The translations under genes and the position numbers were made by a program. The notes under the pieces are model-generated. The model was not told the origin of the DNA and made no database searches. It worked only from the letters and a program-made list of their open reading frames with translations. Positions 26,733 through 34,655 of a stretch of 64,000 nt of DNA are shown piece by piece. Origin of the DNA: an uncultured Dongia sp. (GTDB lineage: Bacteria; Pseudomonadota; Alphaproteobacteria; Dongiales; Dongiaceae); NCBI RefSeq assembly GCF_936916975.1, contig NZ_CAKZGO010000041.1:1-64000 (forward strand). The letters are read 5' to 3'. How positions within the stretch are numbered: position 1 is the first letter of the stretch; each line of letters starts with the position of its first letter.

Positions 26733-28361
26733 CTAGACCGCGATCACCATCCGCGCGAAATCGATGTCCACTTCGGCCGGTGCCCTGGCAGCAAGTCCGA
26801 CCGCCATGCATAGCGCCTGCAGGCAATCGATGCGCGACCGCGCCTTGCGCTTGTTGAGCTTGCGGGCGCCCGTCGGATCTACATCGACAACCGCCGCGGC
26901 GACGTGCGACGTCAACAGCGGATTGCCACCATGCTTCAGCTTGCCCTCGATGACCAGGTTCTCGAATTCGTCGATCGCCGGCGACATGTCTTTGTATCCC
27001 TGCCCCCATTCCACCAGCGGCAAGTCGATTCCCTCCTCGTCGAGGCGCGCCTGAAATTCCTCGATGCGCCACCGGTCATAGGCAATGCTTTCGATCTGGT
27101 ACCGGTCAGCAAGTTGCGCCGCGCGGATGGCAACGGCCTTCTTGTCGATCACTTTGCCGGCCGGTGCCTCAAGGATGCCCTGATCGCGCCACAACGCATA
27201 GGGCTTGCGCTCGGTCTCTTCGCGCTCTCGGAGCGTGTCACCGGGCACCCAGGCATGTGTCAGCACGGCGCCGCTCTCGGGGAAATAGAGCACCAGGCTG
27301 GTGAGGTCTCGCGCCTGTGACAGATCCAGGCCGCCGAAACACCGTTGCCCGATGAGCGTCTCAGGATCGACCGTGACAGCGCAGGCCTTCCATTCCATGG
27401 CACCGATGAGGCCTGCCACGGCATCAACCCGCATGTTCAGGTACAGGTTTTTCAATGACGGCAGGCGCGCCGGCATACGCCTGGCCTTGGTCGCATAAGC
27501 GCGCAGCTCCTCGAGGCTTCTGAAATCTCCAAGGGCAGGATTTGCCAGCGGCCACACGCTCTCGTCGAAGGGGTCGCAATCGTCGGGGCAGGCGAAGACG
27601 AAACCGGCAAAGCGCGGGTCCTCGACGATCTCGGCTTCGACGTCCTTGGCATGGTCGACCAGTTCGGACATGACCGAAAGCGGGTCCGCCGACTGCGTGC
27701 TGATGACCCAGAACAGTGGATTTGAGCGGGCGCTTTGGCTGGTTTCGAGCACGTCGAAAAGCTCCCGATCGGGAGCCTGGGCGAGCTCGTCGAAGATGAT
27801 CAGCGACGGGTTGAGGCCGTGCTTGCCGCCGACGTCAGATGACAAGGCGTGATAGGTCGAATCGGTGCGGGTATCTTCCATTTCCTTGGCGTGTTCCCGG
27901 ATGATGATCCGATCGGCCAAGTCGATATCTGCCAGAATCATTGCCTTCATTTCGCGAAAGATGATGGCGGCTTGGGCCTTGTCGGCAGCGGCCGAGACGA
28001 TTTGCCCGCGGGTTTCAGCTTCCGGTCCGACGAAATGCGCCAGCGCCAGGGCAGCAACAAGGGCCGTCTTGCCGTTCTTTCGGGCCATGGTCAGCAGGGC
28101 CATGCGCACCACGCGACTGCCGTCCGGGTTCAAGCCGTCGTAGACCCGCCGCACGATCGCCTTTTGCCACGGGCGGAGCTTCAGGCGGTCGCCGGCCTTT
28201 GGCCCCATGGTGATCGTGAGCGTTTCGACAAACTTGATTACTCGGTCGCCGCGGCTGAGACCGGAACGCTTCCAGGCCGGGCGCTGGGGGCGCTTCTGTG
28301 CCTTCCGTCGAGATGCTGACTTCTTCGCGACCGGCTTCGCGCCGGGGCCTCTGGCGCCCAT
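26733..28361 (-). CDS. Phage terminase large subunit
   Basis: A 542-residue protein. The N-terminus MGARGPGAKPVAKK is usual for alphaproteobacterial relatives. The ATPase domain has a Walker A-like 'TMARKNGKTAL' and Walker B 'LIIFDELAQ', followed by 'VISTQSADPLS'. The C-terminal nuclease half includes 'FGGLDLSQARDLTSL' and 'YDRWRIEEFQ' with the expected acidic residues. Together with the portal it packages DNA into the capsid. It is complete. No recognisable small terminase gene lies in the 80 bases between it and the HNH gene. Confidence 0.95.
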   Translation of the reverse strand: MGARGPGAKPVAKKSASRRKAQKRPQRPAWKRSGLSRGDRVIKFVETLTITMGPKAGDRLKLRPWQKAIVRRVYDGLNPDGSRVVRMALLTMARKNGKTALVAALALAHFVGPEAETRGQIVSAAADKAQAAIIFREMKAMILADIDLADRIIIREHAKEMEDTRTDSTYHALSSDVGGKHGLNPSLIIFDELAQAPDRELFDVLETSQSARSNPLFWVISTQSADPLSVMSELVDHAKDVEAEIVEDPRFAGFVFACPDDCDPFDESVWPLANPALGDFRSLEELRAYATKARRMPARLPSLKNLYLNMRVDAVAGLIGAMEWKACAVTVDPETLIGQRCFGGLDLSQARDLTSLVLYFPESGAVLTHAWVPGDTLREREETERKPYALWRDQGILEAPAGKVIDKKAVAIRAAQLADRYQIESIAYDRWRIEEFQARLDEEGIDLPLVEWGQGYKDMSPAIDEFENLVIEGKLKHGGNPLLTSHVAAAVVDVDPTGARKLNKRKARSRIDCLQALCMAVGLAARAPAEVDIDFARMVIAV

Positions 28362-28440
28362 CAGGCGGGCTTTCGGGTCAAAACTAACTCACCGTGAATG
28401 CCCCCAACGGTTCCGAGCCCCCAGCCCTGAGCGATTTTCA

Positions 28441-28752
28441 TCATGCCTTGTTCCAGTCGTGGCCAGGGTCGAGGGGCCATCCATTGGCATCGCATCCGAC
28501 CACCACGGCCACGCCACCACGCCTGCGGGTGCCGTCGCTGCGCTCCTTGATCTGCGAGTCATGACTGGCACAGAGGCTGCGCAAGTTCTGTAACAGGTCA
28601 GGCCCACCCCTGCGCCTGCTGACGATGTGATCGGCATGGGTCGCACGAGCACCGCAGCCCTTGACCGTGCAGATGCCGCCGTCACGCTTCAGGCAGGCCG
28701 CTCGAAGTGCCTTCCATGCTGCCGTGAGGTAGTAGGGGTCAGGCCGCTTCAT
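28441..28752 (-). CDS. HNH endonuclease
   Basis: The ATG at 28752 (MKRPDPYYLTAAWKALRAACLKRDG) gives 103 residues; an upstream ATG at 28785 would overlap the previous gene further. The motif order is Cys-x4-Cys (CTVKGC), 'THADHIVSRRRGG', 'NLRSLCASHDSQ', a normal zinc-binding HNH core. In HK97-type phages and capsid-encoding satellites an HNH protein sits beside the terminase and supports cos-type DNA cleavage and packaging. Its position directly upstream of terL agrees with that. Confidence 0.9.
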   Translation of the reverse strand: MKRPDPYYLTAAWKALRAACLKRDGGICTVKGCGARATHADHIVSRRRGGPDLLQNLRSLCASHDSQIKERSDGTRRRGGVAVVVGCDANGWPLDPGHDWNKA

Positions 28753-29434
28753 GGGCATCGTCTGCGGATTGGAAGTCGTACTCATCGGGGTCGATATGGG
28801 AAATCGACGGTCGGGCAGGGGCCAATTTTGATTTTTCGTCCCGAGGAGGCGCTGCTGCTGGCTTAGAGAAGTGATTTTGGTTATCCCCCCTAGATATAGA
28901 AGGACCCCCTTTTTGGGGGGTTACATCTACCCCCTTTTTAGGGGGCACAGAGGCACCCGCTGCCCCCTCTTTGGGGGGTAGTTTGTCCCTGTTTAGGGGG
29001 CAGATTTCTGAATTCTTATATCGCTCCCATCGGTTCGTTGCAGGGCAGCCGTCACGATCAGGAAGCCACGTCAGGCGGTATCTGGTAGTGACGCGCATGC
29101 CTCCGCGCTGGCTGTCAACAAGGCCCTTGTTCTCGGCTTCCTGGATCGCCTTGGTGATGTGGTTTTTGGAGAGGCCGTAGACCTCCAGTTGCTCGTACGT
29201 AGCTTGCAGGTTGCCGTTCTCGGTCCCGGCGTGGGCCATGTTGTCGAGCATGAGACAATCAATAAATCGGCGCGCGTTGATGCTTAGAGAGCGCCACGCG
29301 TCGCTCGCCACCATGTCCGCCGTGAGCCATACCCAGGCCGCACCTTCTGGTGGTTTGGCCAACTTCCCTCGCTTGCCACCGAGCTTGCCTGAGCTCCGGC
29401 CAGTGGGGTCCGGTCTGCCGAACCGGCCGCTCAT
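28739..29434 (-). CDS. Helix-turn-helix protein, probable replication initiator
   Basis: This 231-residue protein has an N-terminal winged-helix-like region (about residues 35-125: 'WVWLTADMVASDAWRSLSINARRFIDCLM', 'TYEQLEVYGLSKNHITKAIQEAENKGLVDSQRG', 'YRLTWLP'). A low-complexity Pro/Lys/Gly region follows, then a short acidic end. The arrangement resembles phage replication initiators. The part of the gene coding for the low-complexity region carries four C/G-rich palindromes, as expected of an origin located inside an initiator gene. Its ATG overlaps the previous stop (ATGA), and its end overlaps the HNH gene. Confidence 0.7.
   Translation of the reverse strand: MSGRFGRPDPTGRSSGKLGGKRGKLAKPPEGAAWVWLTADMVASDAWRSLSINARRFIDCLMLDNMAHAGTENGNLQATYEQLEVYGLSKNHITKAIQEAENKGLVDSQRGGMRVTTRYRLTWLPDRDGCPATNRWERYKNSEICPLNRDKLPPKEGAAGASVPPKKGVDVTPQKGGPSISRGDNQNHFSKPAAAPPRDEKSKLAPARPSISHIDPDEYDFQSADDAHEAA
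28905..29001. repeat. Four spaced C/G palindromes inside the replication-type gene
   Basis: Runs of C, a T-rich centre, then runs of G recur at 28905-28920, 28930-28946, 28963-28978 and 28987-29001, with start spacings of 25, 33 and 24 bases. A partial fifth copy (TCCCCCCTAG) lies near 28884-28893. The protein encoded there repeats 'PPKxG/PQKGG', but the DNA symmetry is stronger than coding alone needs. They may be iterons of a replication origin or regulator sites. Confidence 0.65.
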
Positions 29435-29862
29435 TCGCCACCTACCAGCCGCTGCAGGCGTTCAATCAGCGCTGGAATGTGTTTGGGATGCACGAGGACG
29501 ATATGGTCTTGGTCCTCGTATTCATCACGCTCTTGCCTGATCGCGATCATGCCCCGGGTCGCGCGATAAGCGGCTATCGCCAGTTGCGTCGGCACGATGA
29601 CGTCGGCACGATCTTTTTGCCAATCCCATAGCTCCCAGCCTTGATCGCCGGTGGCTTCGGGGGTATCTTCTGCCTCGCCCTGATTATCAAGATCGACCCT
29701 GGAGACGCTTGCCGGCTCTCCGGGGTTTTTCTTTGGCGAATCGGGTGGCGGGTTTGACAGTTCCTGAAATAGCTCTTTTGGATCAGTGCCGCGATTTTGC
29801 GAGGTTTGACAGTCCAAGTGATTGTTTAAAGCCGTCGATTTGTGCCCCTCCGGGCCCACCAT
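29431..29862 (-). CDS. Conserved phage-type protein at the right end of the element
   Basis: The ORF is open for 143 residues, but its first ATG (29860-29862) falls inside attR, so the true start is uncertain. The N-terminal 70 residues are low-complexity. The conserved part is C-terminal: 'KDRADVIVPTQLAIAAYRATRGMIAIRQERDEYEDQDHIVLVHPKHIPALIERLQRL', a small domain seen in many proteobacterial prophages, function unknown. The stop overlaps the next ATG (ATGA). In the integrated state no element-borne promoter exists upstream. Transcription must come from the host side or, after excision, from across the joined ends. Confidence 0.7.
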   Translation of the reverse strand: MVGPEGHKSTALNNHLDCQTSQNRGTDPKELFQELSNPPPDSPKKNPGEPASVSRVDLDNQGEAEDTPEATGDQGWELWDWQKDRADVIVPTQLAIAAYRATRGMIAIRQERDEYEDQDHIVLVHPKHIPALIERLQRLVGGE

Positions 29863-29866
29863 TCCC
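29846..29866 (+). repeat. attR core, 21-bp direct repeat
   Basis: Identical to 17712-17732. Only the tRNA 3' end is present; upstream bases do not extend the tRNA. This marks the right edge of the element, 23 bases from the end of the cytochrome b561 gene. Confidence 0.85.
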
Positions 29867-29888
29867 CTTTTGATCCCTTGCCTGCAAC

Positions 29889-30434
29889 CTATCGGGCCAT
29901 GCTTTCAAACACGCCGTCTTTGCGCACCAGCGCATGGAACAGGCCGGCGGCGATATGGAGCAGGATGAGGGCGAAGAACGCAAATGCCAGCGTCACATGC
30001 GCGGTGTGCAGCAGCGTGAAGAGCGTGTCGCTGTGCGGCGCGATGGCGGGTAGCTGGATGCCCCAGAGCAGCTTGACCGGATAGCCGCCGGCCGAGACCG
30101 TGCCCCACCCCAGCAGTGGCATCGCGATCATCAGGGCGTAGAGCACATAATGAGAGAGCTTGGCAGCGAGGCGCATCGGCCCCGGCAGGTCGCGGGGAAG
30201 CGGCGGTGTGCCGGACCGCAGCCGCACGACGATGCGGAGCACGGCCAGGATCAGGATCGCGATCCCCAAGGTCTTGTGTGTGGTGACCAGCGACACGTAT
30301 TTCGGTGCGATGGTCGAGACCATGCCAACGCCGATGAACAGCATGGCGATGATGCAGATCGCCATCAGCCAGTGCAGCAGGCGTTGCAAGCCAGTAAAGC
30401 GGCCGCCGGGGAAGCGGGTGCTGAGTTGGCTCAT
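29889..30434 (-). CDS. Cytochrome b561 family protein
   Basis: A 181-residue integral membrane protein with four hydrophobic segments. Haem-ligand His residues are in 'LLHWLMA' (TM1), 'SHYVLYALMIAMPLLGW' (TM3) and 'LHTAHVTLAFAFFALILLHIAAGL' (TM4), as in the prokaryotic CybB/YodB family, which moves electrons from quinol across the membrane. The ATG overlaps the stop of the catalase-like gene (ATGA), so the two form one leftward operon. The pair suggests a membrane-linked peroxide reductase. Confidence 0.93.
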   Translation of the reverse strand: MSQLSTRFPGGRFTGLQRLLHWLMAICIIAMLFIGVGMVSTIAPKYVSLVTTHKTLGIAILILAVLRIVVRLRSGTPPLPRDLPGPMRLAAKLSHYVLYALMIAMPLLGWGTVSAGGYPVKLLWGIQLPAIAPHSDTLFTLLHTAHVTLAFAFFALILLHIAAGLFHALVRKDGVFESMAR

Positions 30435-31489
30435 GGCTGGGTGTCCTCCTTCGCTGCGTCGCCGCGCGGATAATTCTTTTCCTCCGACATGCGCAAGGCG
30501 AAGGACTTGGCATAGGCGGCTGAGCGCGCCGCCGGAAAGGGATCGTCGGACACCATGATGCCGTCCGGCAGTATGGTCGGGTCGAAGTTGATGTCGCGAC
30601 AGGGGCCGTCGGCTTCGGGCTGGATCTTATCCACCGTGAGCGTGCCGACCTCGACCGACTTGCGATCCGCCGGCCAGGCCTTGCTCGGATCGGCCGTGGG
30701 GTCGCTGGGATCGGCGACAGTGACCACCATGTTCCAGCGCTGCGGCGCTGCAGCCACGCGCGCGGTTATTTCTGCAGCGAGATGGTCGGGGCCTAGCTTG
30801 GCGAATTCCTCGCCGCTCATCCCCTTCAATTCGGCTTGCGGCTTCAGCGACCAGCGCACCGCATGGGTCGCGCCGGAAGAGTCCACCAACAGGAAGGCGT
30901 TAAGGCCGTTAAAGGTATCCCCGGCGTAAGACGGGGTCCAGGGGGCGCTCCCCGCCCAGGCGCCGAAGGCGGCGATTTCCGGATGGGCGGCGGCGAAGTT
31001 CTTCATGGCGTCCGGCTCCTTGCTGCTAGACGCCTGCAGCAGCGCATAGAAGGCGTCCGGCGTCGCCACCGGGAAGAACGGCGGATCGATCATGGCCGAG
31101 CGCCAGACGGCACCGTCGGGCGTCGAGATCTGGAGGCCGAGGCCCCGCACGCGCGAGGTCGCATCGGATGCGTTAGGATCGGGTGTGCTGAAGTTGAAGC
31201 GGCCGATGACGGGATATTGGCCCGCGGCGAAGACCTCAGCCTTCGAGAGCGCCGTACCGTTGCTGTTGGCGTCGAACTGGCCGGTGAAGCAGATGCCCTT
31301 GGCGTGATTGCGCCGGTGGCCCAGAGCGGGTCCGGTGGGCGGCGTGAGAGCCTGGACCAGTTTCGCCCCGCTCAGTCGGTCCGACGAGAGCCAGCCACCG
31401 GTATAGGCGAAGGCGCCTGCGATGACGGCGATCACGACGGCGATGACGGCCAGGGAAGTGAGACTGGAGCCTGGCGATTGCTGGGCCAT
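30431..31489 (-). CDS. Catalase-related peroxidase (SrpA-like), membrane-anchored
   Basis: I use the ATG at 31489 (MAQQSPGSSLTSLAVIAVVIAVIAGAFAY), preceded by GAGG; earlier in-frame starts give an unlikely His-rich leader. Residues about 10-30 form a signal anchor. The rest of the 352 residues follows the small catalase-related family, with 'GHRRNHAKGICFTGQF' (His), 'VIGRFNFSTPDPNASD', 'RVRGLGLQISTPDG' and a later 'YAGDTFNGLNAFLLVD'. Periplasmic haem peroxidase activity with the neighbouring cytochrome b561 as electron donor is the family expectation. Confidence 0.9.
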   Translation of the reverse strand: MAQQSPGSSLTSLAVIAVVIAVIAGAFAYTGGWLSSDRLSGAKLVQALTPPTGPALGHRRNHAKGICFTGQFDANSNGTALSKAEVFAAGQYPVIGRFNFSTPDPNASDATSRVRGLGLQISTPDGAVWRSAMIDPPFFPVATPDAFYALLQASSSKEPDAMKNFAAAHPEIAAFGAWAGSAPWTPSYAGDTFNGLNAFLLVDSSGATHAVRWSLKPQAELKGMSGEEFAKLGPDHLAAEITARVAAAPQRWNMVVTVADPSDPTADPSKAWPADRKSVEVGTLTVDKIQPEADGPCRDINFDPTILPDGIMVSDDPFPAARSAAYAKSFALRMSEEKNYPRGDAAKEDTQP

Positions 31490-31603
31490 ATCTAAACCTC
31501 GATTGCGGTGGGCGCGCTTGTTCAACGATAGTCGCACATCGCAAGCACCCTCAGAACAGAAAAAAAAGCGGTGCCGATGATGATCAGCCATGCCCAACGC
31601 CCG

Positions 31604-32602
31604 TCAGAACTTCGTGAGTTCCAGCCAAGCGGGGCGGAAGCCGTGGCTTTCGTAGAATCGGATGGCACCTCTATTGGGTTCCATCGCGCCGACGAATTGA
31701 TCGTGAACGCCTCTGGCGGCGAGGTCGCGGTTGATCGCTTGCATCAATGCGGCACCAACGCCAAGCCCTCGCATGATATCGGCGACGACGAGGAACTTGA
31801 TCTCGCCCGCTTTCTCACCGGCAATCCAGGTATCCGAATAGGATGCGAGCTCGTCGATGCCGTATACCGCCGCGCTGGCGAGGCCGACGATCCGATCGCC
31901 GTAGCGGGCGCCCAGCAGCAGGCCATCTCGTGCGCTCTCGGATAGAAGCCCCCTGATCACTGGCCAGGAAACATCGTCGGTGACGAATGGCCCAAGACCC
32001 GGGGAGACCGCTTGGTGGTGATGGTGCAACGACAGCCATAATGCTTCGAGTGCATGCACATCCGACGTGCCGAGCGCTTCTATCGTCACGGAGCTTGTGG
32101 CGCGATACGCCGGTGCCGACCTCTGAAAGCGCGTCAGCATGAGCCATGTCGGCAGATAGCCCCGCGATTTGTAGAGTGCCACCGCGGCGCGATTGTCCGG
32201 AATGACGCCAATCAGCTTTGTTCTTATGTCACTGCGTGCGACCGACGCATCCATCGCCGCGAGCAGCCGCGAGCCGACGCCCCGGCCGCGATACTTCTCG
32301 TCGACGAAGAGGGTCACGAGTTCCCACAGCGTTGAGGCTACGGCGAAAGTGGCGTTCCATGACATCGGTCGCCTGCCACACAGCAGATAGCCGATGTCAC
32401 GGCCATTATCGACGGCGATGAAGCCGAACCATTCTCCGGCCAAAAGCTCGGTATATTGACGCTTGCGGTTTTTCCAGGACGTGTCGTCTGCGACGAACGG
32501 TGCCAATTGCGGCGCAATCTTTCGGTGATGCCCGTGCAGGGCAAGCCAAAGCGGCGCCAACCGGTCGATATCATCGAGCTTCATCGGAACGATCTCAAGC
32601 AT
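31604..32602 (-). CDS. Two-domain GNAT acetyltransferase
   Basis: This 332-residue protein is built from two GNAT domains. The first is about residues 1-160, with acetyl-CoA loop 'DEKYRGRGVGSRLLAAMD' and 'NRAAVALYKSRGYLPTWLMLTR'. The second is about 165-332, with 'ADIMRGLGVGAALMQAINRD' and 'NRGAIRFYESHGFRPAWLELTKF'. The near-identical ends of the two halves point to an internal duplication. The substrate is unknown. It starts three bases after the TetR gene, so it is co-transcribed and probably controlled by it. Confidence 0.9.
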   Translation of the reverse strand: MLEIVPMKLDDIDRLAPLWLALHGHHRKIAPQLAPFVADDTSWKNRKRQYTELLAGEWFGFIAVDNGRDIGYLLCGRRPMSWNATFAVASTLWELVTLFVDEKYRGRGVGSRLLAAMDASVARSDIRTKLIGVIPDNRAAVALYKSRGYLPTWLMLTRFQRSAPAYRATSSVTIEALGTSDVHALEALWLSLHHHHQAVSPGLGPFVTDDVSWPVIRGLLSESARDGLLLGARYGDRIVGLASAAVYGIDELASYSDTWIAGEKAGEIKFLVVADIMRGLGVGAALMQAINRDLAARGVHDQFVGAMEPNRGAIRFYESHGFRPAWLELTKF

Positions 32603-32605
32603 CAG

Positions 32606-33193
32606 CTAGCGGCGCGTCGCCAAAGTCGGCAGCAGGATCTCGAGGAAATTGTCCAACGCCGTCGGCAGGCGCTCGACCTTTGCCCGCAAGAGTGCGCCCT
32701 GCCAAGCATCCAGCAGCATGCCTGCCAACGCATCGGCCGTCACATCGCTGCGGATGCTGCCGTCCCGTTGCCCGTCTTCAACGCATCTTGCGAGACTGGC
32801 GGTCCATTCGGAAATGAGTTGAGAGAGCCGCTCCCGCGTCGATGCGCTGACGGATGCGACCTCCGCGCTGATATTGCCGATCAGACAACCGCGCGCGAAA
32901 TCATCCTGGCCGACATAATTCCGGAGACGCGTGAAGTATTTCCGGAGGCGCGCCAGGGCGGGCTCTTCGCCGGCGTGCAGGGTCTCGGCCAGCGCCGCCC
33001 GCACATCCTCGAAGAAGTGATCGAGAACGGCATGGCCGAAATCGTCCTTGCTCTTGAAGTGATTATAGAACGAGCCTTTCGGCGCGCCCGCCGCTTCCGC
33101 GATGTCGGCGACACTTGTCGCGGAGAATCCAGCTTCGTGGACCAGCTCCCGTCCTTTTTCCAGAAGATCTGAACGTTTGCTGGCCCTGCTCAT
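32606..33193 (-). CDS. TetR-family transcriptional regulator
   Basis: I use the ATG at 33193 (MSRASKRSDLLEKGRELVHEAGFSATSVADIAEAAGAPKGSFYNHFKSKDDF), giving 195 residues; 13 residues upstream would run through the likely operator. The N-terminal helix-turn-helix is textbook TetR. The C-terminal ligand domain has 'ARGCLIGNISAEVA', as in the TetR_C_6/AcuR-like group that often responds to reactive small molecules. It probably represses itself and the acetyltransferase through the palindrome just upstream. Confidence 0.93.
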   Translation of the reverse strand: MSRASKRSDLLEKGRELVHEAGFSATSVADIAEAAGAPKGSFYNHFKSKDDFGHAVLDHFFEDVRAALAETLHAGEEPALARLRKYFTRLRNYVGQDDFARGCLIGNISAEVASVSASTRERLSQLISEWTASLARCVEDGQRDGSIRSDVTADALAGMLLDAWQGALLRAKVERLPTALDNFLEILLPTLATRR

Positions 33194-33202
33194 AGATTCA
33201 AT

Positions 33203-33214
33203 ATGACCGGTCGT
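33203..33214. promoter_or_regulatory. Likely TetR operator
   Basis: ATGACCGGTCGT, with perfect core GACCGGTC, lies ten bases before the TetR start codon. TetR-family regulators commonly bind such ACCGGT-centred dyads in their own promoter. The rest of 33215-33311 shows nothing definite. Confidence 0.5.
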
Positions 33215-33311
33215 CTTATCTTCGTCAAGCAAGTCAACGGTCCACGAATATCGGCCTTCGCCGACGGGCGACCATGGTCGAGAGGGGAAAGACGCTATCC
33301 CGCTATCTGAT

Positions 33312-34655
33312 TCAGTGTTGTGGTAAAGCGGCGTTCAGGCTGATGCGAAAACGTGCTCCATGATCGCTAGGGGCAATGCTTACCTGGCCGTTATGGCGCT
33401 GAACGATTTGCTTGACCAAATTCAACCCCAGGCCGGCGCCGCTGCGTTTTGGTGAGATTCGGTAAAATGGCTCGAAGACATCCTCCCATTGATCGGGCGG
33501 TATTCCCGGTCCGTCATCGCTAATCTCAATGACGTTTGGGTGGGAGACGATGACCCGTATCGAACCTTTTCCACCACCATGCTCGATCGCGTTCGTCACC
33601 AGATTGGCAACCACCCGCTCCAGCGCGCCACCATCACCCACTACGGGCATTCGATCGCGGTCGGCCGAGAACGAGAGTTCATACCCTGCCGCGATGGCGT
33701 TCGGCGCGAGATCTCCGACAACAGACTTGCATAGTTGCACCAGGTCGACCTCCTGCATGGCTTGCATCCTGTTATCCATGCGATGCAGGTCGAGGAGTTG
33801 CTCCGCGGTATTTGCAAGGCGGCCAACATCATTCAAGAGCTTCCGCTGCTGTTGGCTGTTCGGCATGGCTTCCAGATTCGTATAGAGAATGGCAATGGGT
33901 GTCCGCAGTTCGTGTGCAGCATCCGCAAGAAAGCGTCTTTGCTGCGTATAGCCGTGGTCGAGCCGCTCCAGCGCCGCGTTGATGGCTGCCACGAGTGGAA
34001 GCATCTCCTCCGGTACATCCTCAAGGGGGAGCCGCTGGCCGCGACGGTCGATGTCTATGCTCGCAGCGATGTCGGTTGTGCGACTTAGGCCCGCTAGTGC
34101 ACGCTTAACCAGGATTGGCACCGACAGGAATGCGGCAATCAATGTGAAGGCGAGGAAAGGCAGGTAGATGACCTTCATTCTCTTCAGAAGTTCAACCACG
34201 ACCGAGTCCGTCTGCAGGCGACCGCCAAACATGATCCGTACTTCGCCGACCGACGAAGGCATGCGTGCGATGAGAAAAGTCAGCGGAGAGTCGTCCGCAG
34301 CGCGGATATCTGCGTCCAGAATGCTGCCAAGCCGAACGGCGATCGTCTCAAGATCGTCTGGCACCTGACCATAACGAATTTCGCGGTTGTCTTGAGCGAG
34401 AGCGACGAACCAAAGGCCCCGACTCTCCTTCTGGATTCTGCTGAGTTCCGGTGTAGGCGATATCCGCAACTGACCGGCGCTGTCCTGCTGTATTGACATC
34501 GCGATATAGGGCAGGATGTCTTCGTCCGCAGCACGGCTGTTGGTGAACACGGTCATCAGATAGAAGAACAGACCCACGGTGACAGCGATCATGACCACTG
34601 CAAGGACGATAATCAGCGGCCAGACGATTCTCCAGCGCAGGCTATATGTTGTCAT
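33312..34655 (-). CDS. Sensor histidine kinase
   Basis: A 447-residue protein. TM1 is about residues 12-35 and TM2 about 165-185 ('VIYLPFLAFTLIAAFLSVPIL'), enclosing a periplasmic sensor of about 125 residues. A HAMP-like region follows. Phosphoacceptor His is in 'FLADAAHELRTPIA'. ATP-binding boxes are 'NLVTNAIEH' (N), 'DDGPGIP' (G1) and 'GAGLGLNLVKQI' (G2). All key residues are present. The ATG overlaps the response regulator stop (ATGA), so the pair is one operon, regulator first. The signal is unknown; the likely regulon (envelope genes) suggests envelope stress. Confidence 0.95.
   Translation of the reverse strand: MTTYSLRWRIVWPLIIVLAVVMIAVTVGLFFYLMTVFTNSRAADEDILPYIAMSIQQDSAGQLRISPTPELSRIQKESRGLWFVALAQDNREIRYGQVPDDLETIAVRLGSILDADIRAADDSPLTFLIARMPSSVGEVRIMFGGRLQTDSVVVELLKRMKVIYLPFLAFTLIAAFLSVPILVKRALAGLSRTTDIAASIDIDRRGQRLPLEDVPEEMLPLVAAINAALERLDHGYTQQRRFLADAAHELRTPIAILYTNLEAMPNSQQQRKLLNDVGRLANTAEQLLDLHRMDNRMQAMQEVDLVQLCKSVVGDLAPNAIAAGYELSFSADRDRMPVVGDGGALERVVANLVTNAIEHGGGKGSIRVIVSHPNVIEISDDGPGIPPDQWEDVFEPFYRISPKRSGAGLGLNLVKQIVQRHNGQVSIAPSDHGARFRISLNAALPQH

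Larger units (their letters stand above)
17712..29866. mobile_element. Integrated 12.15-kb capsid-encoding element (phage satellite or tail-less prophage)
   Basis: It is bounded by a perfect 21-bp direct repeat carrying a tRNA 3' end. Inside are a tyrosine recombinase beside the left repeat, a small gene cassette, one gpI-like gene, portal, protease, capsid and a structural gene. Then come a divergent regulatory region, small cargo-like genes, large terminase, HNH protein and replication-type genes. Tail tube, tape measure, baseplate, fibre and lysis genes are absent. Known capsid-forming PICI satellites have this content and size and use a helper's tails. A prophage that lost its tail and lysis modules would also fit. 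Confidence 0.85.

Noticed and set aside
28362-28440. Possible small terminase gene between the HNH and large terminase genes
   Set aside because: Only about 80 bases are available and no coding frame with a start was found.
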